Shown here in pieces: positions 25,639 through 33,671 of a stretch of DNA of 64,000 nt (position 1 is its first letter; every line of letters begins with the position of its first letter). Location of the stretch: positions 1,922,001 through 1,986,000 of the forward strand of contig NZ_CP041387.1 in the NCBI RefSeq assembly GCF_007005445.1, in the 5' to 3' direction. The stretch is from Rhodopseudomonas palustris. GTDB lineage: Bacteria > Pseudomonadota > Alphaproteobacteria > Rhizobiales > Xanthobacteraceae. Position numbers and translations under genes: made by a program. Below the pieces are notes generated by a model. That model did not search any database. It worked only from the letters and a program-made list of their open reading frames with translations, and was not told the origin of the DNA.

Positions 25639-26403
25639 ATGTCCAAAGCTCTTCCGCTGCGCCTCGGGGTCAACATCGATCACATCGCCACGCTGCGGAA
25701 CGCGCGCGGCGGCCGCCATCCAGATCCGCTTCGCGCTGCGCTTGCTGCGATCGAGGCGGGTGCGGACGGCATCACCGCGCATCTGCGGGAGGATCGCCGC
25801 CACATCCGCGACGCCGACATGCAGCGTCTGAAGGCGGAAATCTCGAAGCCGCTGAATTTCGAGATGGCGGCGACCGACGACATGATCCGGATTGCGCTTC
25901 AGGTGCAGCCGCATGCGGTGTGCCTGGTGCCGGAGCGGCGCGAGGAACTGACCACCGAGGGCGGGCTCGACGTGATCGGTCAGCAGACTTCGCTGGCACC
26001 GGCGATCGCGCGCTTCACCGATGCCGGCATCCGCACCTCGCTGTTCATCGCCGCCGATCCGGCGCAGATCGAGACGGCGGCGAAACTGAAAGCGCCGGCG
26101 ATCGAGATCCACACCGGCGCCTGGTGCGACGCGATCAACGACGGCGACGCCGCAACGGCGAATGCCGAATGGCAGCGGATCGTCGCCGGGGCGGCGCTGG
26201 CGCGTTCGGCCGGGCTCGAAGTCCATGCCGGCCACGGCCTCGACTACGCCACCGCCGAGACGATCTCGGAACTGCCGCAGATCGCCGAATTGAACATCGG
26301 TTTCTATATGGTTGGCGAGGCACTGTTCGTCGGTCTCGGCGAGACCGTCCGAGCGATGCGGGCGGCGATGGATCGCGGCCGCGCCAAGGCGATCGCCGCA
26401 TGA
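25639..26403 (+). CDS. pdxJ: Pyridoxine 5'-phosphate synthase
   Basis: 254-residue TIM-barrel enzyme that condenses 1-deoxyxylulose 5-phosphate with 3-amino-2-oxopropyl phosphate to form pyridoxine 5'-phosphate. Motifs: [59 protein letters not shown] and [19 protein letters not shown]. The ATG at 25639 fits the family; an in-frame ATG at 25606 lies inside an intergenic repeat. The stop overlaps the acpS start (ATGA). Confidence 0.95.
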   Translation: MSKALPLRLGVNIDHIATLRNARGGRHPDPLRAALAAIEAGADGITAHLREDRRHIRDADMQRLKAEISKPLNFEMAATDDMIRIALQVQPHAVCLVPERREELTTEGGLDVIGQQTSLAPAIARFTDAGIRTSLFIAADPAQIETAAKLKAPAIEIHTGAWCDAINDGDAATANAEWQRIVAGAALARSAGLEVHAGHGLDYATAETISELPQIAELNIGFYMVGEALFVGLGETVRAMRAAMDRGRAKAIAA

Positions 26404-26840
26404 TCATCGGCATCGGCTCCGACCTGATCGACATCACCAGGATCGCCAAGGTCATGGAGCGGCACGGTGACCGCTTTCTCGATCGGGTGTTCACCGAGGC
26501 CGAGCGGGCGAGGGCGGGGCGCCGCAGCAAGAAGACCGAACTGGTTGCAGCCACCTACGCCAAACGGTTCGCCGCCAAGGAAGCCTGCTCCAAGGCGCTT
26601 GGTACCGGGATACGCCAGGGCGTGTGGTGGCGCGACATGGGGGTGGTCAATCTGCCCGGCGGACGGCCGACCATGGTGCTGACCGGGGGTGCCAAGGTCC
26701 GGCTCGACGCACTGACGCCGGCGGGCATGACGTCGCGGATCGACCTGTCGATCACCGACGAATGGCCGCTGGCTCAGGCCTTCGTGGTGATCTCGGCGGT
26801 CCCGGCGGGACTGCGCGAGGGCGGCCCGGCGGCCCCGTGA
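26400..26840 (+). CDS. acpS: Holo-acyl-carrier-protein synthase
   Basis: 146-residue enzyme that transfers 4'-phosphopantetheine from CoA to acyl carrier protein. Motifs: [15 protein letters not shown] (metal-binding Asp) and [16 protein letters not shown] (catalytic Glu/Lys region). It is slightly longer than the usual 120-140 residues because of a short C-terminal tail after the last strand. Translationally coupled to pdxJ by a 4-base overlap; lepB follows after a 243-base gap. Confidence 0.94.
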   Translation: MIIGIGSDLIDITRIAKVMERHGDRFLDRVFTEAERARAGRRSKKTELVAATYAKRFAAKEACSKALGTGIRQGVWWRDMGVVNLPGGRPTMVLTGGAKVRLDALTPAGMTSRIDLSITDEWPLAQAFVVISAVPAGLREGGPAAP

Positions 26841-27083
26841 CGCAGAAAAAGCGGCTGATTCGTCATAGCATTAGCGGGATTCGCCGCGACGTTTGATTGC
26901 GCCTGTCGCGACAACAGTCTAAAACCGCGCACAATCCCCAATGGGGGCGAGTCCTCGGCGAATGAGCGCCGGTCGTGGCGCTCTCCGTCGCCATGTCCGG
27001 CTCTCGCCCGCAAGCTGGACCCGTTCCACACACCAGACCAGTCGTCCACCGTGCGGCTCCCCGCGACGGGAATCGGGAAAGCG

Positions 27084-27842
27084 ATGAGCGTGACATCCGG
27101 AACCAAATCTGAGAGCGGCGTCGGCGAGACCATCCGCGTCGTCATTCACGCCCTCATCATTGCGCTGGTGATCCGCACCTTCCTGTTTCAGCCCTTCAAT
27201 ATTCCGTCCGGATCGATGAAGGCGACGCTGCTGGTCGGCGACTATTTGTTCGTGTCCAAATACTCCTACGGCTACAGCCGGTATTCGATCCCGTTGTCGC
27301 CGCCGTTGTTCTCCGGGCGCATCTTCGGCTCGGATCCGAACCGCGGCGACGTGGTGGTGTTCCGCCTGCCGAAGGACGACTCCACCGACTACATCAAGCG
27401 CGTCATCGGCCTGCCGGGCGACCGCATCCAGATGCGCGAAGGGCTGCTCTACATCAACGACAAGCCGGTCGAGCGCGAGCGGCTGGCGGACTATGTCGGC
27501 GAGGATCCGTGCGGCTCGGAGGCCACGGCGCGGGTCAAGCGCTGGAAGGAGACGCTGCCGAACGGCGTCTCCTACGAGACGCTGGATTGCGTCGACAACG
27601 GATTCTACGACAACACCAACGTCTACACCGTGCCGCCCGGTAACTTCTTCATGATGGGCGACAATCGCGACAACTCCACCGACAGCCGTGTGCTGTCGGC
27701 GGTCGGCTACGTGCCGTACCAGAACATCATCGGCCGCGCGCAGATGATCTTCTTCTCGATCGCCGAAGGCGAGCACGCGTGGCAGATCTGGCGCTGGCCG
27801 ACCGCGGTGCGCTGGAGCCGCATCTTCACCATCGTTCGATGA
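27084..27842 (+). CDS. lepB: Signal peptidase I
   Basis: 252-residue inner-membrane protease that cuts Sec and Tat signal peptides. One N-terminal membrane segment (about residues 18-36) precedes the catalytic serine S44 (IPSGSMKATL) and lysine K105 (DYIKRVIGLPGDR). The box near the end is MMGDNRDNSTDSR. The ATG at 27084 is preferred to an upstream in-frame GTG at 27051. The stop overlaps the rnc start (ATGA). Confidence 0.95.
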   Translation: MSVTSGTKSESGVGETIRVVIHALIIALVIRTFLFQPFNIPSGSMKATLLVGDYLFVSKYSYGYSRYSIPLSPPLFSGRIFGSDPNRGDVVVFRLPKDDSTDYIKRVIGLPGDRIQMREGLLYINDKPVERERLADYVGEDPCGSEATARVKRWKETLPNGVSYETLDCVDNGFYDNTNVYTVPPGNFFMMGDNRDNSTDSRVLSAVGYVPYQNIIGRAQMIFFSIAEGEHAWQIWRWPTAVRWSRIFTIVR

Positions 27843-28657
27843 TCGACGACGCGACCAGCGTGGACCGACCGCAGCCGGCCGGCGAGCCGCAGCCGCCTGA
27901 GCTTCCGGCGGCCGAGTCCTCGGCCGCGAAGAAGCGCCGCACCGGCAAGGCCAAAGCCAAGGCGACCGCCGCGGCGATCGAGCAGCGGATCGGCCACAGC
28001 TTCGCCGACCCGTCGTTGTTGACCACCGCGCTGACCCATGTCTCGGCGCTGAAATCGGCGCGCCGCACCGACAGCTATCAGCGGCTGGAATTCCTCGGGG
28101 ACCACGTGCTCGGCCTGATCGTTTCCGACATGCTGTATCGCGCGTTTCCCGACGCCGACGAGGGCGAATTGTCGAAACGGCTCGCCGATCTGGTGCGCAA
28201 AGAGTCCTGCGCCGATGTCGCCCGCCATCTCGATCTGTCCGAGGGCATCAAGATCGGCACCGTCGGCGCCGGCGCCGGCGCCAAGCTGCGCAAGTCGGTG
28301 CTTGGCGATATCTGCGAGGCGGTGATCGGCGCGGTCTATCTCGACGGCGGCTACGAGGCGGCGTCGAACTTCGTTCGAAGCAACTGGACCGAGCGGATGC
28401 ACAAGCCGGTGCGGTCGCTGCGCGATCCCAAGACCGTGCTGCAGGAATGGGCGCAGGCCCGTGGCCTGCCGACCCCGGTGTACCGCGAGGTCGAGCGCAC
28501 CGGGCCGCATCACGATCCCCAATTCCGTGTCGCCGTTGTTCTGCCGGGTCTGGAGCCGGCCGAGGGCGTCGGCGGCAGCAAACGCGCGGCCGAAAAGGTC
28601 GCGGCTTCGGCGATGCTGGCGCGCGAAGGCGTCGGCGCAGGCGGCAATGATGGCTGA
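27839..28657 (+). CDS. rnc: Ribonuclease III
   Basis: 272-residue double-strand-specific endoribonuclease for rRNA processing and mRNA decay. The nuclease signature QRLEFLGDHVLGL gives E84 and D88, and DICEAVIGAVYLDGG supplies the second acidic pair. A dsRNA-binding domain occupies the C-terminus (about 200-265). A 45-residue Pro/Ala/Lys-rich N-terminal extension, not part of the core family fold, precedes the nuclease domain. Overlaps lepB by 4 bases and era by 11 bases. Confidence 0.94.
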   Translation: MIDDATSVDRPQPAGEPQPPELPAAESSAAKKRRTGKAKAKATAAAIEQRIGHSFADPSLLTTALTHVSALKSARRTDSYQRLEFLGDHVLGLIVSDMLYRAFPDADEGELSKRLADLVRKESCADVARHLDLSEGIKIGTVGAGAGAKLRKSVLGDICEAVIGAVYLDGGYEAASNFVRSNWTERMHKPVRSLRDPKTVLQEWAQARGLPTPVYREVERTGPHHDPQFRVAVVLPGLEPAEGVGGSKRAAEKVAASAMLAREGVGAGGNDG

Positions 28658-29573
28658 ACATGAAGACGCGGCGCCAGCCGCGACCCGCTGCGGCTTCGTC
28701 GCGCTGATCGGCGCGCCGAACGTCGGCAAATCCACCCTGGTCAACGCGCTGGTCGGCTCGAAAGTCACCATCGTGTCGCGCAAGGTGCAAACCACGCGCG
28801 CGCTGATCCGCGGCATCGTGATCGAAGACGCCTCGCAGATCATCCTTGTCGACACGCCCGGCATCTTCGCGCCGAAGCGGCGGCTCGACCGCGCGATGGT
28901 CAAGACCGCATGGAGCGGCGCGCACGACGCCGACCTCGTTTGCGTGCTGCTCGACGCCCGTGCCGGCATCAATGAGCAGGCCGAGGATATTCTGGCCAAT
29001 CTCGCCAATGTCGATCGACCGAAGCTGCTGGTGCTCAACAAGATCGATCTGATCGCTCGCGAGAAATTGCTGGCGCTGGCACAGGCCGCCAATCAGCGGC
29101 TGGCATTCGACCAGACCTTCATGGTGTCGGCGCTGACCGGAGATGGTGTCGACGATCTGCGCAAGGCACTCGCCGCGCAGGTGCCCGAAGGGCCGTTCCA
29201 CTATCCCGAAGACCAGATGTCGGATGCGCCGCTGCGTCATCTGGCGGCCGAGATCACCCGTGAGAAGATCTTCCGGCAACTGCATCAGGAATTACCGTAT
29301 CAGTCGACGGTCGAGACCGACACCTGGACCGAGCGCAAGGACGGCTCGGTGAAGATCGAGCAGACGATCTTCGTCGAGCGCGAGAGCCAGCGCAAAATCG
29401 TGCTTGGCAAGGGCGGCGCCACCATCAAGGCGATCGGTGCCGAGGCGCGCAAGGAGATCGGCGCGATCCTGGAGCAGCCGGTGCACTTGTTCCTGTTCGT
29501 CAAGGTTCGTGAGGACTGGGGTAACGACCCGGACCGCTACCGCGAAATGGGCCTGGAGTTTCCCAAGGAATGA
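28647..29573 (+). CDS. era: GTPase Era
   Basis: 308-residue ribosome-assembly GTPase that binds the 16S rRNA 3' end. G1 is GAPNVGKST (22-30), G3 DTPGIF, G4 NKID, and the C-terminal KH domain holds the segment IVLGKGGATIKAIG. Two tandem ATGs (28647, 28650) are possible starts; both overlap the rnc end. Its stop overlaps the start of the next small membrane-protein gene. Confidence 0.95.
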   Translation: MMAEHEDAAPAATRCGFVALIGAPNVGKSTLVNALVGSKVTIVSRKVQTTRALIRGIVIEDASQIILVDTPGIFAPKRRLDRAMVKTAWSGAHDADLVCVLLDARAGINEQAEDILANLANVDRPKLLVLNKIDLIAREKLLALAQAANQRLAFDQTFMVSALTGDGVDDLRKALAAQVPEGPFHYPEDQMSDAPLRHLAAEITREKIFRQLHQELPYQSTVETDTWTERKDGSVKIEQTIFVERESQRKIVLGKGGATIKAIGAEARKEIGAILEQPVHLFLFVKVREDWGNDPDRYREMGLEFPKE

Positions 29574-29971
29574 CCAACGGTACGACCTCAGGCCTGCCGC
29601 GGAACGTCTACTGGTTCGAGGTGCTGCTGCTGACATCGTTGATGCTCGACTGCATCTCGGTGGCGTTCCAGGATCGCAGCCTGCTCGAGTCGAGCCTGTC
29701 GGCCGGAATGGTCGCGGCTGCCAACACCATCGCGGCCGGCCTGATCTTGCTGCTGGCCTATCTGGTCTGGCTCGCCGCCCACGGCCGCAAGAACTGGGCG
29801 CGGGCGGTGCTGACCGCTTCACTTGTGTTCTCGGTGGTGTCGCTGGCGCAGATCGTCGGCGACAGCGGCCTCGAGGCGGGACTGTGGATCGATATCGTAT
29901 CTTGCGGCCTGACTGCGGCCGGCGTGTATCTGTCCTTCACCGGCGACGCCCGCGGCTGGTTCAACGGCTGA
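29570..29971 (+). CDS. Small integral membrane protein between era and recO
   Basis: 133-residue protein with four likely membrane segments (about residues 15-35, 45-68, 78-98 and 102-122) and short charged loops. I do not recognise a named family. Its ATGA overlap with era places it firmly in the lepB-rnc-era-recO transcript. No catalytic or binding motif is visible. The even, high-GC codon usage matches its neighbours, so it is likely a true gene of this lineage rather than a recent arrival. Confidence 0.8.
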   Translation: MTNGTTSGLPRNVYWFEVLLLTSLMLDCISVAFQDRSLLESSLSAGMVAAANTIAAGLILLLAYLVWLAAHGRKNWARAVLTASLVFSVVSLAQIVGDSGLEAGLWIDIVSCGLTAAGVYLSFTGDARGWFNG

Positions 29972-30023
29972 CCCGATGGCCCGGGCGGCTGCGCGCCGGC
30001 GCTGAATCCTGTACGATCCGCTG

Positions 30024-30776
30024 ATGGATTGGAGCGACGAGGGCATCATTCTCGGAGTGCGCCGGCACGGTGAGGCCGGCGCCATCGTCGAACTGCTGAC
30101 CCGCAGCCACGGCCGCCATCTCGGCATGGTCCGCGGCGCCGCGTCGGCGCGGATGCGGCCGCTGCTGCAGCCCGGCAACAGTGTCCTGGCGTCGTGGCGG
30201 GCGCGGCTCGACGAACATCTCGGCTACTATCAGCTCGAAGCCACCAAGATGCGCGCCGCGACGCTACTGGCATCCTCCCATGCAGTGTACGGCGTCACTC
30301 ATCTGGCGTCGCTGGCGCGGCTGCTGCCGGAGCGCGATCCGCACGAGGAGATCTATCACCGGCTGATCCTCACTCTGGATGATTTCGACGATCTCGGTAT
30401 CGCCGCCGCCCACCTGATCCGGTTCGAGCTTGCCATTCTGGCCGAGCTTGGATTCGGGCTCGACCTGTCCGCCTGCGCCGCGACCGGCGCCACCACCGAA
30501 CTGATCTACGTGTCGCCGAAATCCGGCAGCGCGGTGTCGCGCATCGCGGGCGAGCCGTGGCGCGACCGGCTGCTGCGACTGCCGCCGTTCCTGCGCGACG
30601 ACGAGGCGGCGAGCGAGAGCGGCTGGTCCGGTCAGGATCTGTTCGACGGCTTCGCGCTGACCGGCCGGTTCCTGCTGCGCAACGTGCTGGAGCCGCGCGG
30701 GCAGGGCCATTCCGACGCCCGTGCGGGGTTCATCAATGCGGTGACGCGGGCGCTGGCGCAGGTCGCGATCCCGTGA
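30024..30776 (+). CDS. recO: DNA repair protein RecO
   Basis: 250-residue mediator that helps load RecA onto SSB-coated DNA in the RecFOR pathway. The N-terminal OB fold begins [32 protein letters not shown], followed by the helical domain and [21 protein letters not shown] segment ([25 protein letters not shown]). The zinc-finger cysteines of some RecO proteins are mostly missing. It is the last gene of the core block and converges on the glutathione transferase gene. Confidence 0.92.
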   Translation: MDWSDEGIILGVRRHGEAGAIVELLTRSHGRHLGMVRGAASARMRPLLQPGNSVLASWRARLDEHLGYYQLEATKMRAATLLASSHAVYGVTHLASLARLLPERDPHEEIYHRLILTLDDFDDLGIAAAHLIRFELAILAELGFGLDLSACAATGATTELIYVSPKSGSAVSRIAGEPWRDRLLRLPPFLRDDEAASESGWSGQDLFDGFALTGRFLLRNVLEPRGQGHSDARAGFINAVTRALAQVAIP

Positions 30777-30790
30777 GCACGCGGCGCCGC

Positions 30791-31435
30791 TCAGACGTGG
30801 CGCCGCAGCCGCTGGCCGGGCAGCAGGTCGTAGGGCGAGCGCCAGCCCGGCAGCGCCGCGATCCGGCCGAGCCAGGCCTGCACCTCCGGGTGGCGGGCAG
30901 GAAGGTCGAAGCCGGTCTCGTCGTCCGGGAACGACAGATAGGCCATCATCGAGATGTCGGCGATCGTCGGGCTGTCGCCGACCGCGAAAGCGTGGTCGCG
31001 CAGATGCGTGCCGAGGATCGTCAGGTAGTCATCGATCCGCTTGCGGAAATACGCCAGCACGTCGCTGTTGGCCGACGGCATGAAGGTGCGGGCGAACCGA
31101 TAGGTCGCGCAATAGCTGCTGAGCTTGTGGTTGTCCCAGAACAGCCAGCGCAGCACCTCGAATTTTTCGTCCGCAGTGCCGCCGCCGAACCGGCCGTAAC
31201 GATCGGCGAGCTGCAGCAGGATCGGCGCCGTCTGCGTCAGCCTCGCGCCATCCTCTTCGAGCACCGGGATCTCGCCCATCGCATTGACGCGGGCACGCCA
31301 TTCCGGCGTCCGGGTGATGCCGCTGCCGAAATCGGTCCAGACCGGCTCGAAGCTCTGGCCGCACAGTGTCAGCATCAGGGCCAGCTTGTAGCTGTTTCCG
31401 GATTCGGGAAAATAGTGCAGGCGATAGGTCGGCAT
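30791..31435 (-). CDS. Glutathione S-transferase family protein
   Basis: 214-residue GST. The N-terminal thioredoxin-like domain (1-80) has PESGNSYKLALMLTLCG and the cis-proline segment GEIPVLEEDGARLTQTAPIL. The C-terminal helical domain has the N-capping motif SPTIADISMMAYL. The start at 31435 is followed directly by the domain. It is divergent from a TetR regulator across a 129-base gap that carries a palindrome, implying regulated induction by a toxic compound. Substrate unknown. Confidence 0.87.
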   Translation of the reverse strand: MPTYRLHYFPESGNSYKLALMLTLCGQSFEPVWTDFGSGITRTPEWRARVNAMGEIPVLEEDGARLTQTAPILLQLADRYGRFGGGTADEKFEVLRWLFWDNHKLSSYCATYRFARTFMPSANSDVLAYFRKRIDDYLTILGTHLRDHAFAVGDSPTIADISMMAYLSFPDDETGFDLPARHPEVQAWLGRIAALPGWRSPYDLLPGQRLRRHV

Positions 31436-31510
31436 TCGGTCTCCTGGAAACTGCGTGTCGTGGCGTCGAATGGATGGTGTGTCGTCCACGATAGAACGCA
31501 TGTAATGTAA

Positions 31511-31530
31511 AATAGAACATTTGTTCTGTT
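31511..31530. promoter_or_regulatory. Candidate TetR operator between the GST and TetR genes
   Basis: AATAGAACATTTGTTCTGTT contains the perfect 14-bp palindrome AGAACATTTGTTCT and remains nearly symmetrical outside it. It lies 34 bases upstream of the TetR start and 75 bases upstream of the GST start, in an AT-rich divergent gap. A partial half-site (ATAGAAC) occurs about 20 bases away on the GST side. Autoregulation and control of the GST gene by the TetR protein is the simplest reading. Confidence 0.6.
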
Positions 31531-31564
31531 GGATGATTGTTGAGAAGCGGGCGGCTGTCAACCG

Positions 31565-32158
31565 ATGGATATGATGGGGCCGAACACCAGCGAGCGCGAA
31601 CGCGAAGTGATGGAGGCGACGCTGCGCCTGATTGGGCGCAGCGGGCTCAAAGCCGTCACCCATCGCGCTGTGGCGGCCGAGGTCGGGATGTCGCTGGGTG
31701 CGATCACCCATCGTTTCGGTACGCGCGATCTACTGGTCGACGCCGCGCTGAATTTCGCCTTGATGCGCGAGGTCGCGCGGCTGCGCGCGCTGGCGCTGAA
31801 GCTGCAAAGCGATGCGCTCGATCTCGAGTCCTGGATCGACGCTCTGGTCGGCTGGTACGCTAAAGAACTCGATGCCGAGGCGGAAATTCACATCGCCTGT
31901 TATGAGGCGTTCCTGGCCGCGGCGCGGGACGACCGCTACCGTCCGATCGTCGCCGAGTGGCAGCAGACCTGGCAGCGCAGCGCTGAGCTGGCGCTCGCCG
32001 CGGCGGGATCGCGCACGCCGCGGCTTCACGCCGAAATTTTCGTCTCCGTGCTGGTCGGAACTGTGCTCGGGCAGCTTGCAACTCCGCGCCGGAAGTTCAA
32101 GCCTGAGATGCGAGCCGCCTTGTCCGAACTGGTTCGAGGTTTGACCGGCAAGCGCTGA
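31565..32158 (+). CDS. TetR-family transcriptional regulator
   Basis: 197-residue repressor. The N-terminal HTH (about residues 10-58) reads EREREVMEATLRLIGRSGLKAVTHRAVAAEVGMSLGAITHRFGTRDLLV, typical of TetR. The C-terminal ligand domain has no recognisable subfamily features. ATGs at 31565 and 31571 are both possible starts. It is divergent from the GST gene, with a strong palindrome between the two. Confidence 0.88.
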   Translation: MDMMGPNTSEREREVMEATLRLIGRSGLKAVTHRAVAAEVGMSLGAITHRFGTRDLLVDAALNFALMREVARLRALALKLQSDALDLESWIDALVGWYAKELDAEAEIHIACYEAFLAAARDDRYRPIVAEWQQTWQRSAELALAAAGSRTPRLHAEIFVSVLVGTVLGQLATPRRKFKPEMRAALSELVRGLTGKR

Positions 32159-32190
32159 AGCAAGTCGGGCGATCGCCCCCGCGCGCTTGG

Positions 32191-33066
32191 TCAGCGCAGC
32201 ACGCTCAGCGCGGCGGCGATCGTCGCGGCGAGCGGCGTGGTCGGGCGTCCGATCAGGCTGCTCAGCGTGCGGCTGTCGTCGAACAACGCGCCCTTGGCTG
32301 CGCCGGCGTCGGAGTCGGCCAGCAGCGCGGCGAACGGTTCGGGCAGGCCGGCAGCGACGAGGGCCGCCTGGTACTCGGCCTGCGGCAGGTTGCGATAGGC
32401 GACCGCTTTGCCGGATTGCCGGGACAGCTCGGCGGCGAATTCTGCGAGCGTATAGGCGGTGTCGCCGGCTAGCTCATAGATCCGGCCAGCCTGCGGCTGC
32501 CCGGCAGTCAGCACGCTGACGGCGGCCTCGGCGTAATCGGCGCGCGTCGCCGAGGCGATCCGGCCGTCGCCGGCGCTGCCGAGCAGGGCGCCGTGCGCCA
32601 GCGCTGCCGGGATCGAGGCGGCATAGTTCTCGCTGTACCAGCCGTTGCGCAGCACGACATGCGGCACGCCGAGCTCCAGCAGCGCCGCCTCGGTCTGCCG
32701 GTGCTCCTCGGCGAGGCCGAGCGGCGAGCGGTCGGCGTGGAGCAGGCTGGTATAGGCGAGCAGCGACACCCCGGCGGCGCGGGCGGCTTCGATCGCGTTG
32801 CGGTGCTGCGCGCTGCGCTGGCCCACCTCGCTGGAGGAGATCAACAGCGCCCGGTCGACGTCGGCGAACGCCGCCGTCAGCGTCTCGGGGCGGCTGTAAT
32901 CGCCCCGGTGGACGTGCAGGCCGCGCGTGGCGAACTCGGCCGCAGCCTTGTCGGTGCGGACCAGGACGCCGATCTGGGCGGGCGGCACCGACTTCAGCAG
33001 GCCGTCAACGACGAGGCGGCCGAGCTGGCCGCTGGCACCGGTGATGAGAAAACGCGAGGCGGGCAT
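32191..33066 (-). CDS. NmrA/QorB-type NAD(P)H-dependent oxidoreductase
   Basis: 291-residue atypical short-chain dehydrogenase of the NmrA-like, QorB (YtfG) group, which reduces quinones with NADPH. The nucleotide-binding motif is FLITGASGQLGRLVVDGLL at the N-terminus, and LLAYTSLLHAD and VVLRNGWYSENY are typical of QorB proteins. It diverges from an HxlR-family gene over an 83-base gap, the same arrangement as qorB with the redox regulator QorR/YtfH in other bacteria. Confidence 0.85.
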   Translation of the reverse strand: MPASRFLITGASGQLGRLVVDGLLKSVPPAQIGVLVRTDKAAAEFATRGLHVHRGDYSRPETLTAAFADVDRALLISSSEVGQRSAQHRNAIEAARAAGVSLLAYTSLLHADRSPLGLAEEHRQTEAALLELGVPHVVLRNGWYSENYAASIPAALAHGALLGSAGDGRIASATRADYAEAAVSVLTAGQPQAGRIYELAGDTAYTLAEFAAELSRQSGKAVAYRNLPQAEYQAALVAAGLPEPFAALLADSDAGAAKGALFDDSRTLSSLIGRPTTPLAATIAAALSVLR

Positions 33067-33101
33067 CGGAGAAACTCCTGGGTGGTCGTGATTTGAGAGT
33101 A

Positions 33102-33118
33102 GGTCTATAATGGAGACC
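33102..33118. promoter_or_regulatory. Candidate HxlR (QorR-type) operator and -10 element
   Basis: Inverted repeat GGTCT (33102-33106), 7 bases, AGACC (33114-33118). The spacer includes TATAAT at 33106-33111, a consensus -10 sequence on the plus strand. A dyad over a promoter element in the gap of a qorB/qorR-like divergent pair suggests direct repression, but a matching -35 at proper spacing is not obvious. Confidence 0.45.
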
Positions 33119-33149
33119 ATCCGCCTGGCCCGTAAGGAGGCAGTTTTCC

Positions 33150-33662
33150 GTGCCAAGGTCACCTGGAGAGAACCTGCCCGTCGCGACGCATCGCGCGACG
33201 CTGACCGACCGCTACGCCGCCTGGCGCGAGCAAGGGTTCGATGCCGCGCGCTGCCCGGTGCGCAACGTGCTCGACCATCTGGGCAGCAAATGGAGCACTC
33301 TATTGTTGATCGCGCTGGCCGAAAAGCCGATGCGATTCAACGCGCTGCTACGGGATGTTCCAGATATTTCGAGGCGGATGCTGACCCAGACGCTGCGCGA
33401 TCTCGAGCGCGACGGGCTGGTCTCCCGTCAGGTGTTTCCGACCAAGCCGCCCAGCGTCGAATACCGGCTGTCGGCGACCGGCGAGTCGGTGCTCGGTCCG
33501 CTCACCGCTCTGGTCGGTTGGGCCGAACAGCACTTTCCCGAGATCGAACGCGCCCGGGCCAGGTTCGATGCGGTCGCCGGCGCGGGTGCCGCCGCGATTC
33601 CCGGTGAAACCGCAAGGCCGGAAAGCCCGCAGGCGCTTGCTCCGTCCCCGGTCAGGGGATAA
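33150..33662 (+). CDS. HxlR-family regulator (QorR/YtfH-like)
   Basis: 170-residue winged-helix protein of the HxlR/DUF24 family. The HTH core is [56 protein letters not shown]35 in [10 protein letters not shown] sits just before the core, where QorR, HypR and related redox sensors carry their reactive Cys. The GTG start is nine bases after AAGGAGG. A Pro/Ala-rich tail of about 35 residues is extra compared with short family members. The stop is only 9 bases before parC. Confidence 0.88.
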   Translation: MPRSPGENLPVATHRATLTDRYAAWREQGFDAARCPVRNVLDHLGSKWSTLLLIALAEKPMRFNALLRDVPDISRRMLTQTLRDLERDGLVSRQVFPTKPPSVEYRLSATGESVLGPLTALVGWAEQHFPEIERARARFDAVAGAGAAAIPGETARPESPQALAPSPVRG

Positions 33663-33671
33663 CCCCACGCC

